In this document: piece by piece, positions 1 through 10,869 of the stretch
Numbering within the stretch: position 1 is the first letter of the stretch
Layout: each line of letters opens with the position of its first letter
NCBI GenBank assembly: GCA_022606425.2
Contig: JAHDVF020001023.1
Location: 186,001 to 250,000 of the forward strand
DNA from: Lepidostoma basale
Taxonomy: Eukaryota; Arthropoda; Insecta; Trichoptera; Lepidostomatidae
DNA: 64,000 nt
Direction of reading: 5' to 3'
Position numbers and translations under genes: made by a program
Notes under the pieces: model-generated
Seen by the model: only the letters and a program-made list of their open reading frames with translations
The model's database searches: none
Told to the model about the DNA's origin: nothing

Positions 1-58
1 GCGTTATAAGTAATGAATATATAATATTATATTGTTTTTATGTGTAAGCATATAAATT

Positions 59-447
59 AATAACCTATTAATGATAACCATTTTAGCAATTTGGGATAGG
101 TTTTTGTTTGCGATGACAACTTTAAGTGCACCATTCACTTTGTTGCCTGCCCCAACCCTTCTTTCAATATCCCTCTCCACTCGCCCATATTTTGTAAACA
201 TACTACCCAAATACACGAACTCATCTACTTGCTCCAAACTTTCACCATTCACGCTAATGTTGCAGACTGTCATGATTTCTTCTTTTTCAAAAATCATTAC
301 CGCGAGGAATCAGATAAATCGACGCGCGTGCATAACACGATGAATGGATATTGAGGAAGCGAGAGAAATATGTCAAATAGGAAAGTGCGGCAATCCATTA
401 TTTTTGTCTACCCCTTCGAGGAGACTGCGTGATGGTTAGTTAGTTAA
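59..447 (+). pseudogene. NL1 non-LTR retrotransposon 3' end with inverted 5' part
   Basis: Two pieces of the same element lie in opposite orientation. Bases 59-297 read on the minus strand as reverse-transcriptase connection sequence (CNISVNGESLEQVDEFVYLG, then DIERRVGAGNKVNGAL). Bases 298-447 read on the plus strand as the last part of the NL1 protein (NRRA at the usual place) followed by the element end GTGATGGTTAGTTAG. The inverted upstream block followed by a sense 3' end is the shape made by twin priming in target-primed reverse transcription. The copy is dead: truncated, inverted and partly deleted. Clade assignment (RTE-like) is inferred. Confidence 0.8.
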
Positions 448-842
448 TTCGTTTTATTTTTAATGATTTAAAAACAAACGTAAAATAAAACTTGGAAACG
501 TAAAAGATTCACCGGGAGACATTATGGAGCGGTTATAAGATGAAGTTATCTCAGAGGTTACTCGATATATTATATTTAACGACTTTTTCCTGTATTTTAG
601 TAATCTGTTAGACTGCCATCTTTCGTACGGACACAGCATTGTGAGAAGAGAAGAGATAAACGTTAGTACATTGATCACGACCCTCAGAAATGCGGAAACG
701 AAAAAAGAAGAAGATATATTTTGTACATCTTCATTGAAAAAAATATTATTTAACATAATCGATTGCCTAGTTTCCAATTAATAAGAGTATTTGTTCTTTG
801 GCAAGACATAGTATACAGCTGAAGCGTCGTGAAACTAAACAT
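448..842. other. AT-rich sequence, nothing recognised
   Basis: No coding remnant, RNA gene or repeat shared with the rest of the window was found here. Confidence 0.5.
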
Positions 843-958
843 TAATTAATAATTAAAAAAGCAATGTTTTTTTTAAATACTTCCATTTATATATTTATTT
901 CTTCAGCGACCGGGTTCGTCAGGTTCGCTTGCATCGACAGACTTGCGATTCTGTTATT
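843..958 (-). repeat. HIR-A foldback arm with decayed hammerhead-like motif
   Basis: Minus-strand arm of the HIR-A family. Bases 904-945 hold the degenerate motif: CUGUCGA box, short stem-loop, GAA(C)C, CG, GUC, GCUG. It faces a plus-strand arm at 2536-2705, so the DNA between them (foldback 959-1398 plus a Jockey fragment) was probably inserted inside an inverted-repeat element. The GAAA box is mutated to GAAC, so self-cleavage is unlikely from this copy. Confidence 0.6.
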
Positions 959-1398
959 AACTGACTCCTTTATATACATACAGATCTAGGGTGGTAAACA
1001 TGATTCTATACAAAAATAATCTTCAAATATTTATGTGAAATTTACTGAATTTAAATATTGGTAATACAGGTATTCAAGAAGATTCATATTCGATCCAATG
1101 GATTTAAAATTTTATTATAGCTTACATATTTATATATAAAAATGGCATTTTTTTTATTATTATTACTGAATTTAAATAAAAATATGTTACATAACAATAA
1201 TAAAGTACCATTTTTCAAACGTTGTATATAAATTTGTAAGTTTAAAAAAAAATTTAAATCCATTGAATTGAATATGAATCTACTTGAATACCTGTAATAC
1301 CAATACTTAAATTCAGTAAATTTTACATAAATATTTGAATATTTTTTTTGTATAGAATCATGTTTACCACCCCTGATCTGTTTGTATATAAAGGACTC
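959..1398. repeat. Foldback element, arms about 150-190 bp
   Basis: Left arm (about 959-1145) and right arm (about 1206-1398) are diverged reverse complements. Both contain GGTGGTAAACATGATTCTAT and CAGGTATTCAAG on opposite strands. The spacer is AT-rich. The right arm ends against the truncated 5' edge of the Jockey fragment. No terminal duplication or coding content was seen, so it is an unclassified foldback. Confidence 0.7.
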
Positions 1399-2380
1399 CG
1401 TTTGCAATAGTGTCACCAGTCCAATCCAACTCACCTCCAGCTTCCTTGAAAACAGAACGTTCAGGGTCAAGCTGGGGGTGACCAGATCCCTCCCCCGCCC
1501 CATCAGGGCAGGTGTCCCCCAGGGATCCGTCCTGGGCCCGATACTCTTCAACATATACTCCAGCGACATCCCACCCCCTCTCGATCACAACACCCACCTT
1601 GCCCAATTCGCCGACGACACGGGCATCTTCTCAAGCTCTACGAGCGCGCGCCTCTCGGCAGAGAGAGTACAGAAACAGGCCATCGAGCTGGAAAAATGGT
1701 GTAAGGACTGGCGAATCACCATTAATCCGGCGAAAAGTGCAACAACACTCTTCAGAAAAAAACACCCACCTCGCACCGCACTCCCTGAAATACAAATGTT
1801 CGGCCAATCGGTCCCCTGGACCAACACTACAAAGTACCTCGGCGTCACCTTGGACGCCAAACTAACATGGGCAGCACACATCACCGATAAATTCAAGTCC
1901 GCGTCACGTGCCATCAGCGCTCTCTATCCCATGTTAGGCAATAGCAGCAACCTCAACACCGAGAATAAACTCCTCATCTACAAATCGGTAATAAGACCGA
2001 TCATCACCTACGCAGCCCCCATCTGGGGTCACGCAGCCTCAACTCACACACATAAACTCCAAATCCTGCAAAATAAGGCCCTCCGGCTCGCGCTGGGCGC
2101 ACCCTTCTGGAGCAGGATCACTCAACTACACCTAGAGGCCGGAATCCCGACTCTAGACGAACACATCCGCACATTGGCCGAGCGCTTCTTCCAGGGGGTT
2201 GCCTCTCACCCCAACCCCACAATTCAAGTAACCACAAGCTACTCCCCACACACTCACACTCGATACAAGCGCCCAAAACACATCCTCCTTCAGAGGAACA
2301 CTACGGGCCACAACACACAACCCCTACCTTCACTCCCGCCCCCGCCAAACCCACCACCCACCCCACCCGACCCGCCCTGA
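1382..2380 (+). pseudogene. NL7: Jockey-type reverse transcriptase, 5'-truncated
   Basis: A 332-codon open frame covering the C-terminal half of a non-LTR reverse transcriptase. Homology starts near residue 14 (SPIQLTSSFLENRTFRV). It then shows AGVPQGSVLGPILFNIY at residues 43-59, the catalytic FADD at 76-79, the thumb-like KYLGVTLDAKLTW at 151-163, and a conserved tail around LQNKALRLALGAPFW. The protein ends in a Pro-rich tail. The endonuclease, ORF1 and the first RT motifs are missing, so it cannot move by itself. The ATG at 1382 lies in the neighbouring foldback and is fortuitous. Jockey clade is inferred from motif spacing; the copy looks young because the frame is intact. Confidence 0.88.
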
Positions 2381-2535
2381 CTAACAAATTAATCATTCCC
2401 CTCTTGCAAACCCAAATAACAAAACCCACCACGTCCTCAAGTAAATAAACCTCACCTTTCACTCAACATTCCTAATTGTGGGGGAGTAATAGGCTTCGGC
2501 CTGACACTTCCGGCTCAAAAAGTTCAAAGTCAAAA
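2381..2535 (+). mobile_element. 3' untranslated part of the NL7 Jockey copy
   Basis: C- and A-rich sequence after the RT stop, ending near a TAGGCTTCGGCCTGACACTT stretch before the HIR-A arm starts. No clear poly(A) tail or target duplication was seen. Confidence 0.5.
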
Positions 2536-2705
2536 AGTGTCACCAGTCTGTCGATGCCAGCGAGCCTGGCGAAACCGGTCGCTGTCGAAATAAAGACAAA
2601 AGTGGAAATAGTTTTAAAAAAAAAGTCGTTTATTTCATTATTATTTAAAATGAATTTTCATCAAGAGATTTCAGCAAAATCATTTGATTATCTTAAAAAT
2701 TAATT
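2536..2705 (+). repeat. HIR-A foldback arm with hammerhead-like motif
   Basis: Plus-strand HIR-A arm. The motif is at 2544-2584: CAGU (2544-2547), CUGUCGA (2548-2554), a U, stem GCCAG/CUGGC, GAAAC, CG, GUC (2578-2580) and GCUG, which pairs with the leading CAGU. The first box departs from the hammerhead consensus CUGANGA at the invariant A (U instead), so the fold is kept but activity is doubtful. The arm continues with ATAAAGACAAAAGTGGAA and a shared AT-rich tail seen again at 23.5, 26.4 and 54.6 kb. Confidence 0.7.
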
Positions 2706-2797
2706 ATATTATAGAATTACAATCGGTTGTAACTGAAGTTCGATGGACTGTAATAATACAATTATTTCATAATCTAGATTCAAATGTCTCTACTCAC

Positions 2798-2974
2798 AGT
2801 TGACCGTTGGTTTCCTAAGTCGAACTTAATTATTTCCGCATAACGAAATTGATATTTCTGTTTCCTTATGGCTGCGCGCAGTTCACTTTCGGTTTCGTAG
2901 CCCAATGCCAAAACCTGCATCATATGCAACTGCTGTGTCGGGCAACTTGCGCGCACAGCCGCCGCGCATGCCAT
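2798..2974 (-). CDS. Candidate host coding exon, function unknown
   Basis: On the minus strand an open frame from an ATG at 2974 reads MACAAAVRASCPTQQLHMMQ, then VLALGYETESELRAAI and KYQFRYAEIIKFDLGNQ. It ends at a strong donor-like GTGAGTA (2797-2791). It is clearly richer in GC than its surroundings and has a balanced amino-acid content. The frame stays open upstream to about 3058, where NL1 begins; no convincing acceptor AG follows the pyrimidine-rich stretch there, so it could be a first exon. I do not recognise the family. It could also be a chance frame or an unknown transposon exon. Confidence 0.35.
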
Positions 2975-3055
2975 CACGCCACGTTGTGCAAAAGATAGAC
3001 AGGGGAGATTAAACACATTCATCTTCGTTCTTACCTCAAGTTTCTGCTCTTTATA

Positions 3056-3508
3056 CACTAACTAACTAACCATCACGCCGTCTCTCAAAAGGGGTAGGCA
3101 GAAATAATGGACTGCAACACTTTTCTTTCCTGACATATTTCTCTCGCTTCCTCAACATTCATACATTGCGTCATGCACGCGCGTCGATTTCTCTGACTCC
3201 TCACGTGGCCGACATTTAATATTTGATTTATTTGATCGTGCCACGTTTTCCTCGGTATCCTCTTTTTCTGGTTCCATTGACATCTTTAACATATAATTTT
3301 TATACCATTCTTTCTGCATTCATTCTTTCCTTGTGTCCAAACCATCTTAATGATCCTTTCATTATTTTGTTCATAACACCATCATTCGCACCGCATTCAC
3401 TTCTTATATTTTTATTCGACACTCTATCATACACAAAGTATCCACACATTCGTCTAAGAGATCTCATTTCTACTGCATTTATTCTACTTTCATCCTTCTT
3501 TTGCCAGA
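3056..3508 (-). pseudogene. NL1 retrotransposon 3' end
   Basis: Minus-strand copy starting at the element's 3' tail (TAACTAACTAACCATCACGCC on the plus strand) and running into the reverse-transcriptase C-terminal region. It encodes relics of MRSLRRMCGYFVYDRVSN, GSLRWFGHKERM, RGxPRKTWHDQI and GHVRSQRNRRACM. It is 5'-truncated after the KKDESRINAVE block and carries frameshifts. The function was RNA-templated insertion; only a fragment remains. Confidence 0.88.
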
Positions 3509-3694
3509 AGGATGAAATAATCAATTTCTCTGTACACTACCTCTCTAAAAATCAAATCTGGTTGGCTCCGTACAAGGTATTATGATAGGCACAATATTAT
3601 ATGATGTATTCCTAAATTAATTAAACAAAGCTTGAAGCGTAAAACAAAATATTTATTGAAATTTCTCGGGCAGGAGTTCATTGTAAATGATCTA

Positions 3695-3858
3695 AACTAA
3701 TTAACCGCACTAACTAATATCTAAGTATCACGCCATCTCCCCGAAAGGGTAGGTAGAAATAATAGCCGCCACACTTTTCTTTCCTGGCATACTTGTCCTG
3801 ATTCGTCAACATTCATGCATCGTGTTATCCACGCGCATCGATTTTTCCGCCTCCTCAC
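3695..3858 (-). mobile_element. Short NL1 3' end
   Basis: Minus-strand fragment with the tail CTAACTAATAT, CACGCCATCTCCCCGAAAGG and the complement of the NRRA region. It is more diverged than neighbouring NL1 copies and stops within the last 50 codons. Confidence 0.75.
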
Positions 3859-6532
3859 AATAATTGTAAATGATCAAAATACGTATTATATATTTTTTAA
3901 ATACGTATTCTGGTAATATTCTGATGTTTGGCACCTACTTAAAAGATTTTATTTTATTTTATACAATAATCTTAAAGTTACGTAATTAAACATACATATA
4001 TAGCAAATTAACACTTTTTTTAAAAGCGGTAGGTCAACATAAATATAACCGTCATGCGTCATACATTTTTATCCTGAACACCGATTTTCATATAATATCA
4101 TTTTTATTTATATAAAAAAAAATAGATAATACCTTAACAAAGCGAAACAGGTCATTCCTGTTATATAATACTTGTAGAAAAAATAAGTTTTCACTCATAA
4201 AAATTAGATTTTTTTTAATGTTTAGAATTTAGAATTTAAAAAGTAATTATTATATTACATTCAAAATACCGTAATATTATTTTGTATTTATTTTACAAGA
4301 TAATCATAAAAATCTGATTTATAAGAACAGTTGTGAATACTTAAATATTATATTGTATAAAGAGCTATATTATTTTAATAATTAATACTTATCACAAATT
4401 ACTATATAATACTTATCATAAACAATAAATAACATAATACTACATTTTGTTTTTCAATAAACGACACATTTATACATATTAAAAGAACATTATATAAAAT
4501 ATCCCAAAGGCGTTTTCTTAATCACAATACCAGTTGTTTTACTATTGAGATTTATTTTGTGATCACGTGATTGAAACCGGTTATATGTAATAAAAAAATC
4601 CAGGTAAAATGTTGATAAACACCAAAAATTATAAAAAAATATGTATTATTATTCATTCCTAAGTGACGTTTAGTGATGTGATCATTATAAAATAAACTGA
4701 GTTTTTATTTTATTTTGTGAATACCATTAGTTTAAAATGTCAATACGGAAATAGAACAAAACTGTTGCAATAGATTATCAATATATAACGAATTTAAGTA
4801 TAGAAAGTAGTATTTGTATTACTTAAAACAGAAATGAAGATTAGAGAAACTTTGAGAACAATGTAGAAATATATAAATGAAAAGGCCAAGATTTTATTTG
4901 ATATATGCAATTTTTTCTATGAAAATTAACAATGGATTTCCACAGTATTCATGCCTCAGCTTGAGTAATGTTCATTCAATGAGTATTACATTATATATTA
5001 TCTTCCATAGGTTTCCTGGAATATATATTTTTATAGGTAGACGTTATGTTAATAACATGCTTCATAAGTAAGTTTATTAAATACACAATTTATATTTTAA
5101 ATCATTAGTTGAAATTATCATTCTGCAAAAATTCTAATTAAGAAAAAAATATTGTTAATATATTGTTGATAAAAGTCTGGAAGCAAAATAATTATTTTCG
5201 ATGTTTGCAAAGCTGAGCGTAATAAAATGACTCTTTATGCCTAGCATAAGAATTTGAAAAAGTCATTAATTTATTACTTTTTTCCAGTTGTAAAAAGAAT
5301 CACGCAAAGAAGAGTGACTCGGTGTTGACATCGGAATATTGATGGAGTTTTTATATAACGAATCAAGTACTTAATAACAGTAAGAAAGCAGTATGTACAT
5401 ACAAAGTTAATAACAGAACGTATACCATTATAATGTACCGTATAATATTAAAATTTACTCAGATAACGTTAACAATAAATAAAAGAATCATAGTAATGAT
5501 ACAAAAAATTATAATATATTGTTTATTAAATCATACATGCAGGACAATTGGGTATATCATGGAAGATACTCGTACTAACCGCCCTTCAAGTATGTTACTT
5601 ACGAAAACGGCGCTAATCAAAATAGGTAATTATTATTATTTTTAACAGCACATTCTCTAGGTATCTGAGTGGAAGTACTTTGGTGAAGGGTAGACGTGAT
5701 ATAACATAGCTAATAGGCTCGATGTGCATGAATAATTTTCATGAAAACTTTCTATAAATATCATATCGAACTATAAAGAGAGCGAATAGAGGAAATATAA
5801 TAAATGTGACCTTTATTCAGGAGTGGACTACTATTGATATAATATTAGAGTATATTGAATTAATAAAACCTGTGTCAGATTGATAATGACTTACGATGTA
5901 AAGACAAGAACAGATACAATTCAAACAACACGAAAAATTATTAAGAAAAACGATAACCGAAAAAATCTTAATTTTTGTCATCCACATTTCGAAATAATTT
6001 TCACAACATAGAATAAGGTTTTCACCTATTGTTTCTGGAAGGAAAACGATACCCAATAAAAGTGTGACAATATTAATTAACACAAGACTAAGGTGATTTG
6101 ATTGGAGACAATGCAATACGACATTTATGAAAATGCACTTTTTACATCATATAACATCGTACAAAATCTTAATGACTTCTCTCAACAATGCACACAGTCG
6201 AGGAGAGTGAATATAATTATAATATTGTAATTGCACACGGAAATATGTACACGTGGAACGTGTTCTTGTTACCTTATTATATCATGAGTGAATTGTTATA
6301 ATAATAATAATTATCGTGTTACAAGAAGATCATATCTGAAATCCGATTATAAGAATACAATGTGTCATGTGTAGGGATTGCAATAATATAACAATATATA
6401 ATTTGGTATGTCACACATAATAACATGCATGTTACGGTGATTCAATGACGTCATTGGACTATTTATCTGCTGGTGTGGACAAGTTTAAATCACGTACAGT
6501 AGAGTCACATTAATCTGTGTTTAAAAAAAATT
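3859..6532. other. Long AT-rich stretch, nothing recognised
   Basis: About 2.7 kb of very AT-rich DNA with only short frames and no shared repeat or coding remnant that I could support. It is the longest unstructured block in the window and could be intronic or intergenic single-copy DNA. Confidence 0.5.
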
Positions 6533-6699
6533 CTAACTAACTAACAAACCAACCATCTCGCCGTTTTTCCGGAGGTGTAGGTAGAGATGATGGACCGCCG
6601 ACCGAGTATTCTTTATTCACACACCATGATAAGCACATTTGTCGATTTTTCCATTTTCGGACATGGCCGCCTTTTAGTAATTGATTGATTAGGTCAATT
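6533..6699 (-). mobile_element. Diverged NL1b-like 3' end
   Basis: Minus-strand tail (CTAACTAACAAACCAACC), the CGCCGTTTTTCCGGAGG end block, and further in a complement of GGCGGCCATGT, which is typical of the NL1b sister family. It is heavily mutated and 5'-truncated. Confidence 0.65.
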
Positions 6700-7190
6700 T
6701 ATAGTATATACCTATGTTATTTTATTTGAAATAAATATGTGTTTATTTAAATTATGTGAGCATTTTTAATTTTCGTGACAAAAAATCGAAAATCTACAAA
6801 TTAACTCTAAAATTAAGAAAAAAAAAATTTTTGATCCCTAATTTGGCACGTTTCTTGCAGATCATCTTTAAACAGTGTTGCTTAATAATTTGGAGTGAAA
6901 AGCTATCAAGGAATCACAAAAAAATAAATATAATTACAAAAAATCGATATTTTTAGTGTGAAAAGATTTCTGTGCTCGCTACTGTATATCTCCTAATCAT
7001 CTTAGTGAACAATTTTAAATTTTATTTAGGACGTATTAAGTTGTTTTACACTATTTTCTTACCTTTTCATTAGGTATTCTATCATACAGTGTAAAAATAT
7101 AACAGTTATTCCGATTAGTTATTCCGAAATAAAAAAAATATAATTCAGCAAACGAATTTTATTGTTAATTTTAATAGTTTCAATTCAAAA
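6700..7190. other. AT-rich, nothing recognised
   Basis: No recognisable gene or repeat. Confidence 0.5.
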
Positions 7191-7345
7191 CTAACTAACT
7201 AACTAACCATCACGCCGTTTCCCCGAAAGGGTAGACAGAAAGAATGGACTGCAACACTTTAATCGATGCTGCACTCCATTCTTCTCTTTTCGCCAACGCG
7301 AGAGACGCGGTGTGATGGGTTGCGAACCTCATCGCCACCCATCGT
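7191..7345 (-). mobile_element. SINE-R: short NL1-tailed inverted dimer
   Basis: Minus-strand copy. Its 3' half matches the NL1 3' end (tail, CCCCGAAAGGGTAGACAGAA). Its 5' half (CTTCTCTTTTCGCC, GAGACGCGGTGTGATGGGTT) is a diverged antisense version of that same end. Four other copies are at 29.2, 30.5, 37.3 and 48.2 kb. It has no coding capacity and was probably moved by NL1 machinery that recognises its tail (inference). Confidence 0.78.
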
Positions 7346-7559
7346 TTCAATTCATGTTATTAATAATTTTAAATAAGCATCATGTGTCTTATTTTAAATA
7401 TTGAATTATCTTCTAAGCTTTAGTAAATATTTTTAGTAAATATTGTATACTCGTAAACCCCCTTATTCGTTTTTTTTAGACTAACCTCGTGGATTTAAAT
7501 CAGTGGTATTAGAACTTATTATATAATTTCTAATAAAAGAAGAAAATAGTTATTTATTG

Positions 7560-7650
7560 TGAATGAATTTTGGTCGTGTCCAGACTTGAACCCAAGTCCC
7601 AAGGATTGGAAGCCAAGCATTCTGTCCCTTAGACTATCAACAGGATAAAT
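7560..7650 (-). repeat. tRNA-like sequence, probably a SINE head or tRNA relic
   Basis: The minus strand shows an A-box-like AGTCTAAGGGACAGA, an anticodon-arm-like TTGGCTTCCAATCC (loop CTTCCAA, anticodon UCC) and a B-box GGTTCAAGTCTG. The acceptor arm does not close properly, so a working tRNA gene is unlikely. Confidence 0.35.
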
Positions 7651-7669
7651 TATTATTATATACAATAGA

Positions 7670-8238
7670 AAACCATCACACCGTGGACCACCACGCTACT
7701 TGATTCTGACACAGTCTTCTAGATTCTTCCACATTCATATAGCGAGACATACACGCTAGTCGATTATTTGACCGTCGTCACGTCGATGGCCGATCTTCAA
7801 AATTTGATTAATATGGTCATGCCAAGTTAACCTCAGTCTCCCACGAATCCATTACTCCTCAGAACTCCATTCACGCCGTTAACGCATACTTTCGTAACCA
7901 TTCTTCCTTCACCCATGCGTTCCATATGTCCGAACCAACGCAGTGATTCTGTCATAATATTGTTCATACTACTTTTTTCCGCTCTACATTCCTTATATCA
8001 GCATTTGAAATCTTGTCCTACATTGTTTTATCACGCAAATATCTTAGAGATCTCATCTCTACCGCTCTCATCCTTCTTCTGCCAGTTTTATGCTTCATTC
8101 CACACATCGGGGTTAATACTAAAACTCGATTTTGAAAGACCATTTTTCCAAAAACATTTTTTAAAGCTCCATTCACTTTATTACCCGCACCAAACCTTAT
8201 TTTGACGACACTGTCCTTTCGGTCATCCGCTGTGAAGA
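7670..8238 (-). pseudogene. Diverged NL1-like reverse transcriptase relic
   Basis: A minus-strand relic collinear with NL1 but strongly diverged. It has the complement of the CGTGATGGTT end, the histidine-rich TWHDQI-like block, CGTTGGTTCGGACATATGGA (WFGHM equivalent), the MRSL-like block and then KVNGAL-like sequence near 8170. It is broken by many frameshifts and lacks the catalytic core. Confidence 0.7.
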
Positions 8239-8799
8239 GGCTACGTAATTATATTATATATTTTTATTTAATTATCTATATTGGCGTAAGTTTAACAGCT
8301 GATGTTCTTTTTCATATAGAAATACTCGTAGATAAGAAAAAAATAAATACATTTAAATATTTATTGTGTATTGATACCAGAATTTTCACGTACAACAAAA
8401 AATATTAAGATATGTTTTTACCAACAACGCACCCAATTCAGAAGTTAACATTATTTTATCAATGTATATGTATAGATAAATTGTATGCTTGTATTGAATG
8501 TTGGAAAAGTGCATAGCGGCGGGGTATGTTTTTGTAGGTGAATTAAAAATTGTATTATTTTGTTAATATTCAATGCAAATTCTCTTTCACGAATATTTGG
8601 TATAAATGTTGTTTGTCATCGCACCATTCAAAACGATGGCTGTTCAAAATGGAAACTACACCAAATTGTTCTCTTTTTCAGCCTCGAAAATTTGAAAATA
8701 TGGACAAACTTTTTATTTTAAGATATGGTGATTTTTTAGAGGTATAAAATACATATTCAAAATGAAAAAAAAAAACATTAAAAATAATGTTAATGTCTA
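8239..8799. other. AT-rich, nothing recognised
   Basis: No supported feature. A frame near 8550-8747 has no recognisable motif. Confidence 0.45.
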
Positions 8800-9080
8800 T
8801 GATATTGGCTTAATTTAATAGAGTAATTTTATGCCATTATTGTTTAAATATGATTTTGGGCATATGATCGCCACGGTTAGCTCGAACGAAGCGCAATCGT
8901 GAAGTCCAATTTTCGACAATTGTCGTATTTGTGGATGCGTATTATCCACTAGAGTGTACGTGGTGCGAAAACGATCCATGGTCTTCCGAATAACTTGCTC
9001 GAAAGGACGATTATGCCTACCGTAAAATGGACGTAGTGCACGATAAGTTTGGCGAACCGAACCATGATTTTCTACATATT
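8800..9080 (-). pseudogene. Transposase relic: HTH part joined to element 3' end
   Basis: The minus strand reads VENHGSVRQTYRALRPFYG, then FEQVIRKTMDRFRTTYTLVD. This resembles the N-terminal helix-turn-helix region (DUF4817 type) found in insect mariner-like transposases and related proteins. It runs directly into LHDCASFELTVAIICPKSYL and a stop. The same 3' part occurs alone on the plus strand near 18205-18340. The central catalytic region is missing, so this is an internally deleted, non-autonomous copy. Family naming is from memory and moderate. Confidence 0.55.
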
Positions 9081-9187
9081 GTAAGCGTGTACTTTATCCC
9101 TTGTTAAAATATATGTGTTATTGCTTCGACCTGTTATCGTAAATTCATTAATGACAGGGGTTTTATATTGGATTTTTTTATTCCAAG

Positions 9188-9825
9188 TGTATGAAAGAAC
9201 TGAAAGGAATAAATGCTGGTGCTAAGATGAGTGATTTGTCTGTAAATTGTCGGACGATGCCGTTCTCGTTGCGGATAGTGCGGACGAATTAAAAGTCTTG
9301 GTGTCGAGAATGTTTGAGGTATGATTTAATGATGAATGTCGGAAAGTCAAAGGTGATGGTTTTTGACCAGACGAAGACGAAGACGAAGAAAGTCGAAGAT
9401 CAAATGACAGTGTGTTATATAATATAATATAAGTGTGAACGAAGAGAACTTGGAACAGGTGAGGAAATTTGTGTATTTAGGTAGCATGTTCACAGCAAAT
9501 GGCCAAACGGATAGTGACGTCGAAAGAAGGGTTGGTGCGGGTAACAAAGTGAATGGAGCTTTAAGAATAGTTATTGGAAACAAGAATCTATGAAAGCGGG
9601 AACGGCCGTTCACAATGGAGTTCTGGTCCCATCCCTAATGTTTGGAAGCGAAGCATAGAACTGGCAGAAGAAGGATGAAAGCAGAACAAATGCGGTAGAC
9701 ATGAGGTCCCTAAGACGTATGTGTGGTAAGACGATATACGACAGAATCTCAAATGCTGATATAAGAAAGGAATGTAGAGCGGAAGAAGGCATTATGAACA
9801 AAATTATGAAAGGATCGTTTGCTTG
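9188..9825 (+). pseudogene. NL1-like reverse transcriptase, frameshifted
   Basis: The copy reads MKELKGINAGAKMSDLSVNC, then after a one-base shift DDAVLVADSADELKVLVSRM with the catalytic DD, then NEENLEQVRKFVYLGSMFTA, KVNGALRIVIGNKNL, KKDESRTNAVDMRSLRRMC and ECRAEEGIMNKIMKGS. Several shifts and a stop (TGA after NKNL) kill it. It is cut off at 9825, before the GHV/NRRA end, so it lacks its 3' tail, which is unusual for target-primed elements and implies later deletion. Confidence 0.82.
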
Positions 9826-10174
9826 TTTTTTTTATTCCTTGAAGAAAAAAATATCGTTTTTTTTAATAATGTGTGTATATGTTTTTAATTCGCGCGCCAC
9901 CACTGCATCTTGGTGGTACATAGATACCATTAAAGTTTTGCGGTTAGTAGTAAAATCGTAAAACGTTCTCTACATAACGCAATGATCGGGTACGTCGGCA
10001 TCCAACCGACTGCAATGTTATGCTAAAGAAAAGTGAATGAGCTAAAATAAATTATTTTTAAATTCCATGGCCAAGCATCAGCGTGGTATTGGGATCATTA
10101 AACATGTAAGTATAATAAGATATAACTCCATATATATTTTGTTAAAGTAGATATTAAAACAAAAAAATATTTAA
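9826..10174. other. No recognised feature
   Basis: AT-rich sequence between two retrotransposon relics; nothing supported. Confidence 0.45.
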
Positions 10175-10665
10175 ATGTAATATGATTTTAAGTCATTACG
10201 GTTATTACCCGTGGCTCTTTCCGATTGAATTCTTGTTAGGTATGCTAAGCTACCAATCATTGGAGAGAAGGAGGAATTTCCACTTGGGAGTTCACTTCTT
10301 TCAGCTGATTGGCGACCGTATACAGAACTCGGATGTCCTGATTGATGTAGGTCTATTTCCCCTCCCTGATAATTACCTTTGTCAAAGACATCACAGATTG
10401 TTTTATTTGCTGCGCTGCAGAACCAACCTGCCAATGGTTATGCCTGTGGGTAGGGCAATCTTATTGCTTAATCCGGTCGCCTCGGAGGTCGACATATTTT
10501 GTGATAGTGTGAGTTGTCTCAGGGATGCAATATAAATGTTATAATTTTTTTCTTATTTTTAAACTTAATATTTTTTAATGCTACGATTTTTATAATGTAT
10601 TATAATTGCAAACGATCTGGAATTAAATGTCTTTAATGTTTGTTATCAAATAAATGAAATGAAAA
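10175..10665 (+). pseudogene. NL6: non-LTR retrotransposon C-terminal region
   Basis: The frame at 10182-10535 encodes a post-RT C-terminal domain: LLGMLSYQSLERRRNFHLGV, DRIQNSDVLIDVGLFPLPDN, HHRLFYLLRCRTNLPMVMPV and GRAILLLNP. The pattern LFY, RTN, P, GRA, LLN recurs in the copy at 40.0 kb and is typical of Jockey/CR1-superfamily proteins after the RT domain. It ends with an AAATGAAATGAAA-type tail near 10665. Only the last part of the element is present. Confidence 0.7.
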
Positions 10666-10772
10666 ATATTCATAATCGAAAATAACTTATGTAAAATTCA
10701 GAAACAACAAATATTTTGAACCTAATTATGGACTGCGTATTCCAATAGCGTATCCCAAAGCGTATCCCGATC

Positions 10773-10868
10773 GAGGCCATCGTGATAGGGTAGCAGCGAT
10801 TGCCACACCGAAAGTCCCGGATTCGATTCCCGGCGATGACAGCGTGATAAAAATCATCTCCTTTTTTT
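10773..10868 (+). mobile_element. SINE-T head, truncated
   Basis: tRNA-like head with an A-box-like TAGGGTAGCAGCGA and B-box GGATTCGATTCCCGGCGATG. The body stops early and joins an HIR-C arm at about 10870. Confidence 0.75.
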
Positions 10869-10869
10869 T

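Noticed and set aside
1084..1914. Minus-strand frames opposite the Jockey fragment
   Set aside because: They overlap the sense RT frame and the foldback and show no motif.
3223..3585. 120-codon plus-strand frame with hydrophobic content
   Set aside because: Antisense shadow of the NL1 coding region; the same happens at 16984-17322 and elsewhere.
7560..7650. Functional tRNA-Gly gene
   Set aside because: The anticodon loop could fit UCC, but the acceptor stem does not pair and the D-arm is irregular; kept only as a tRNA-like repeat.
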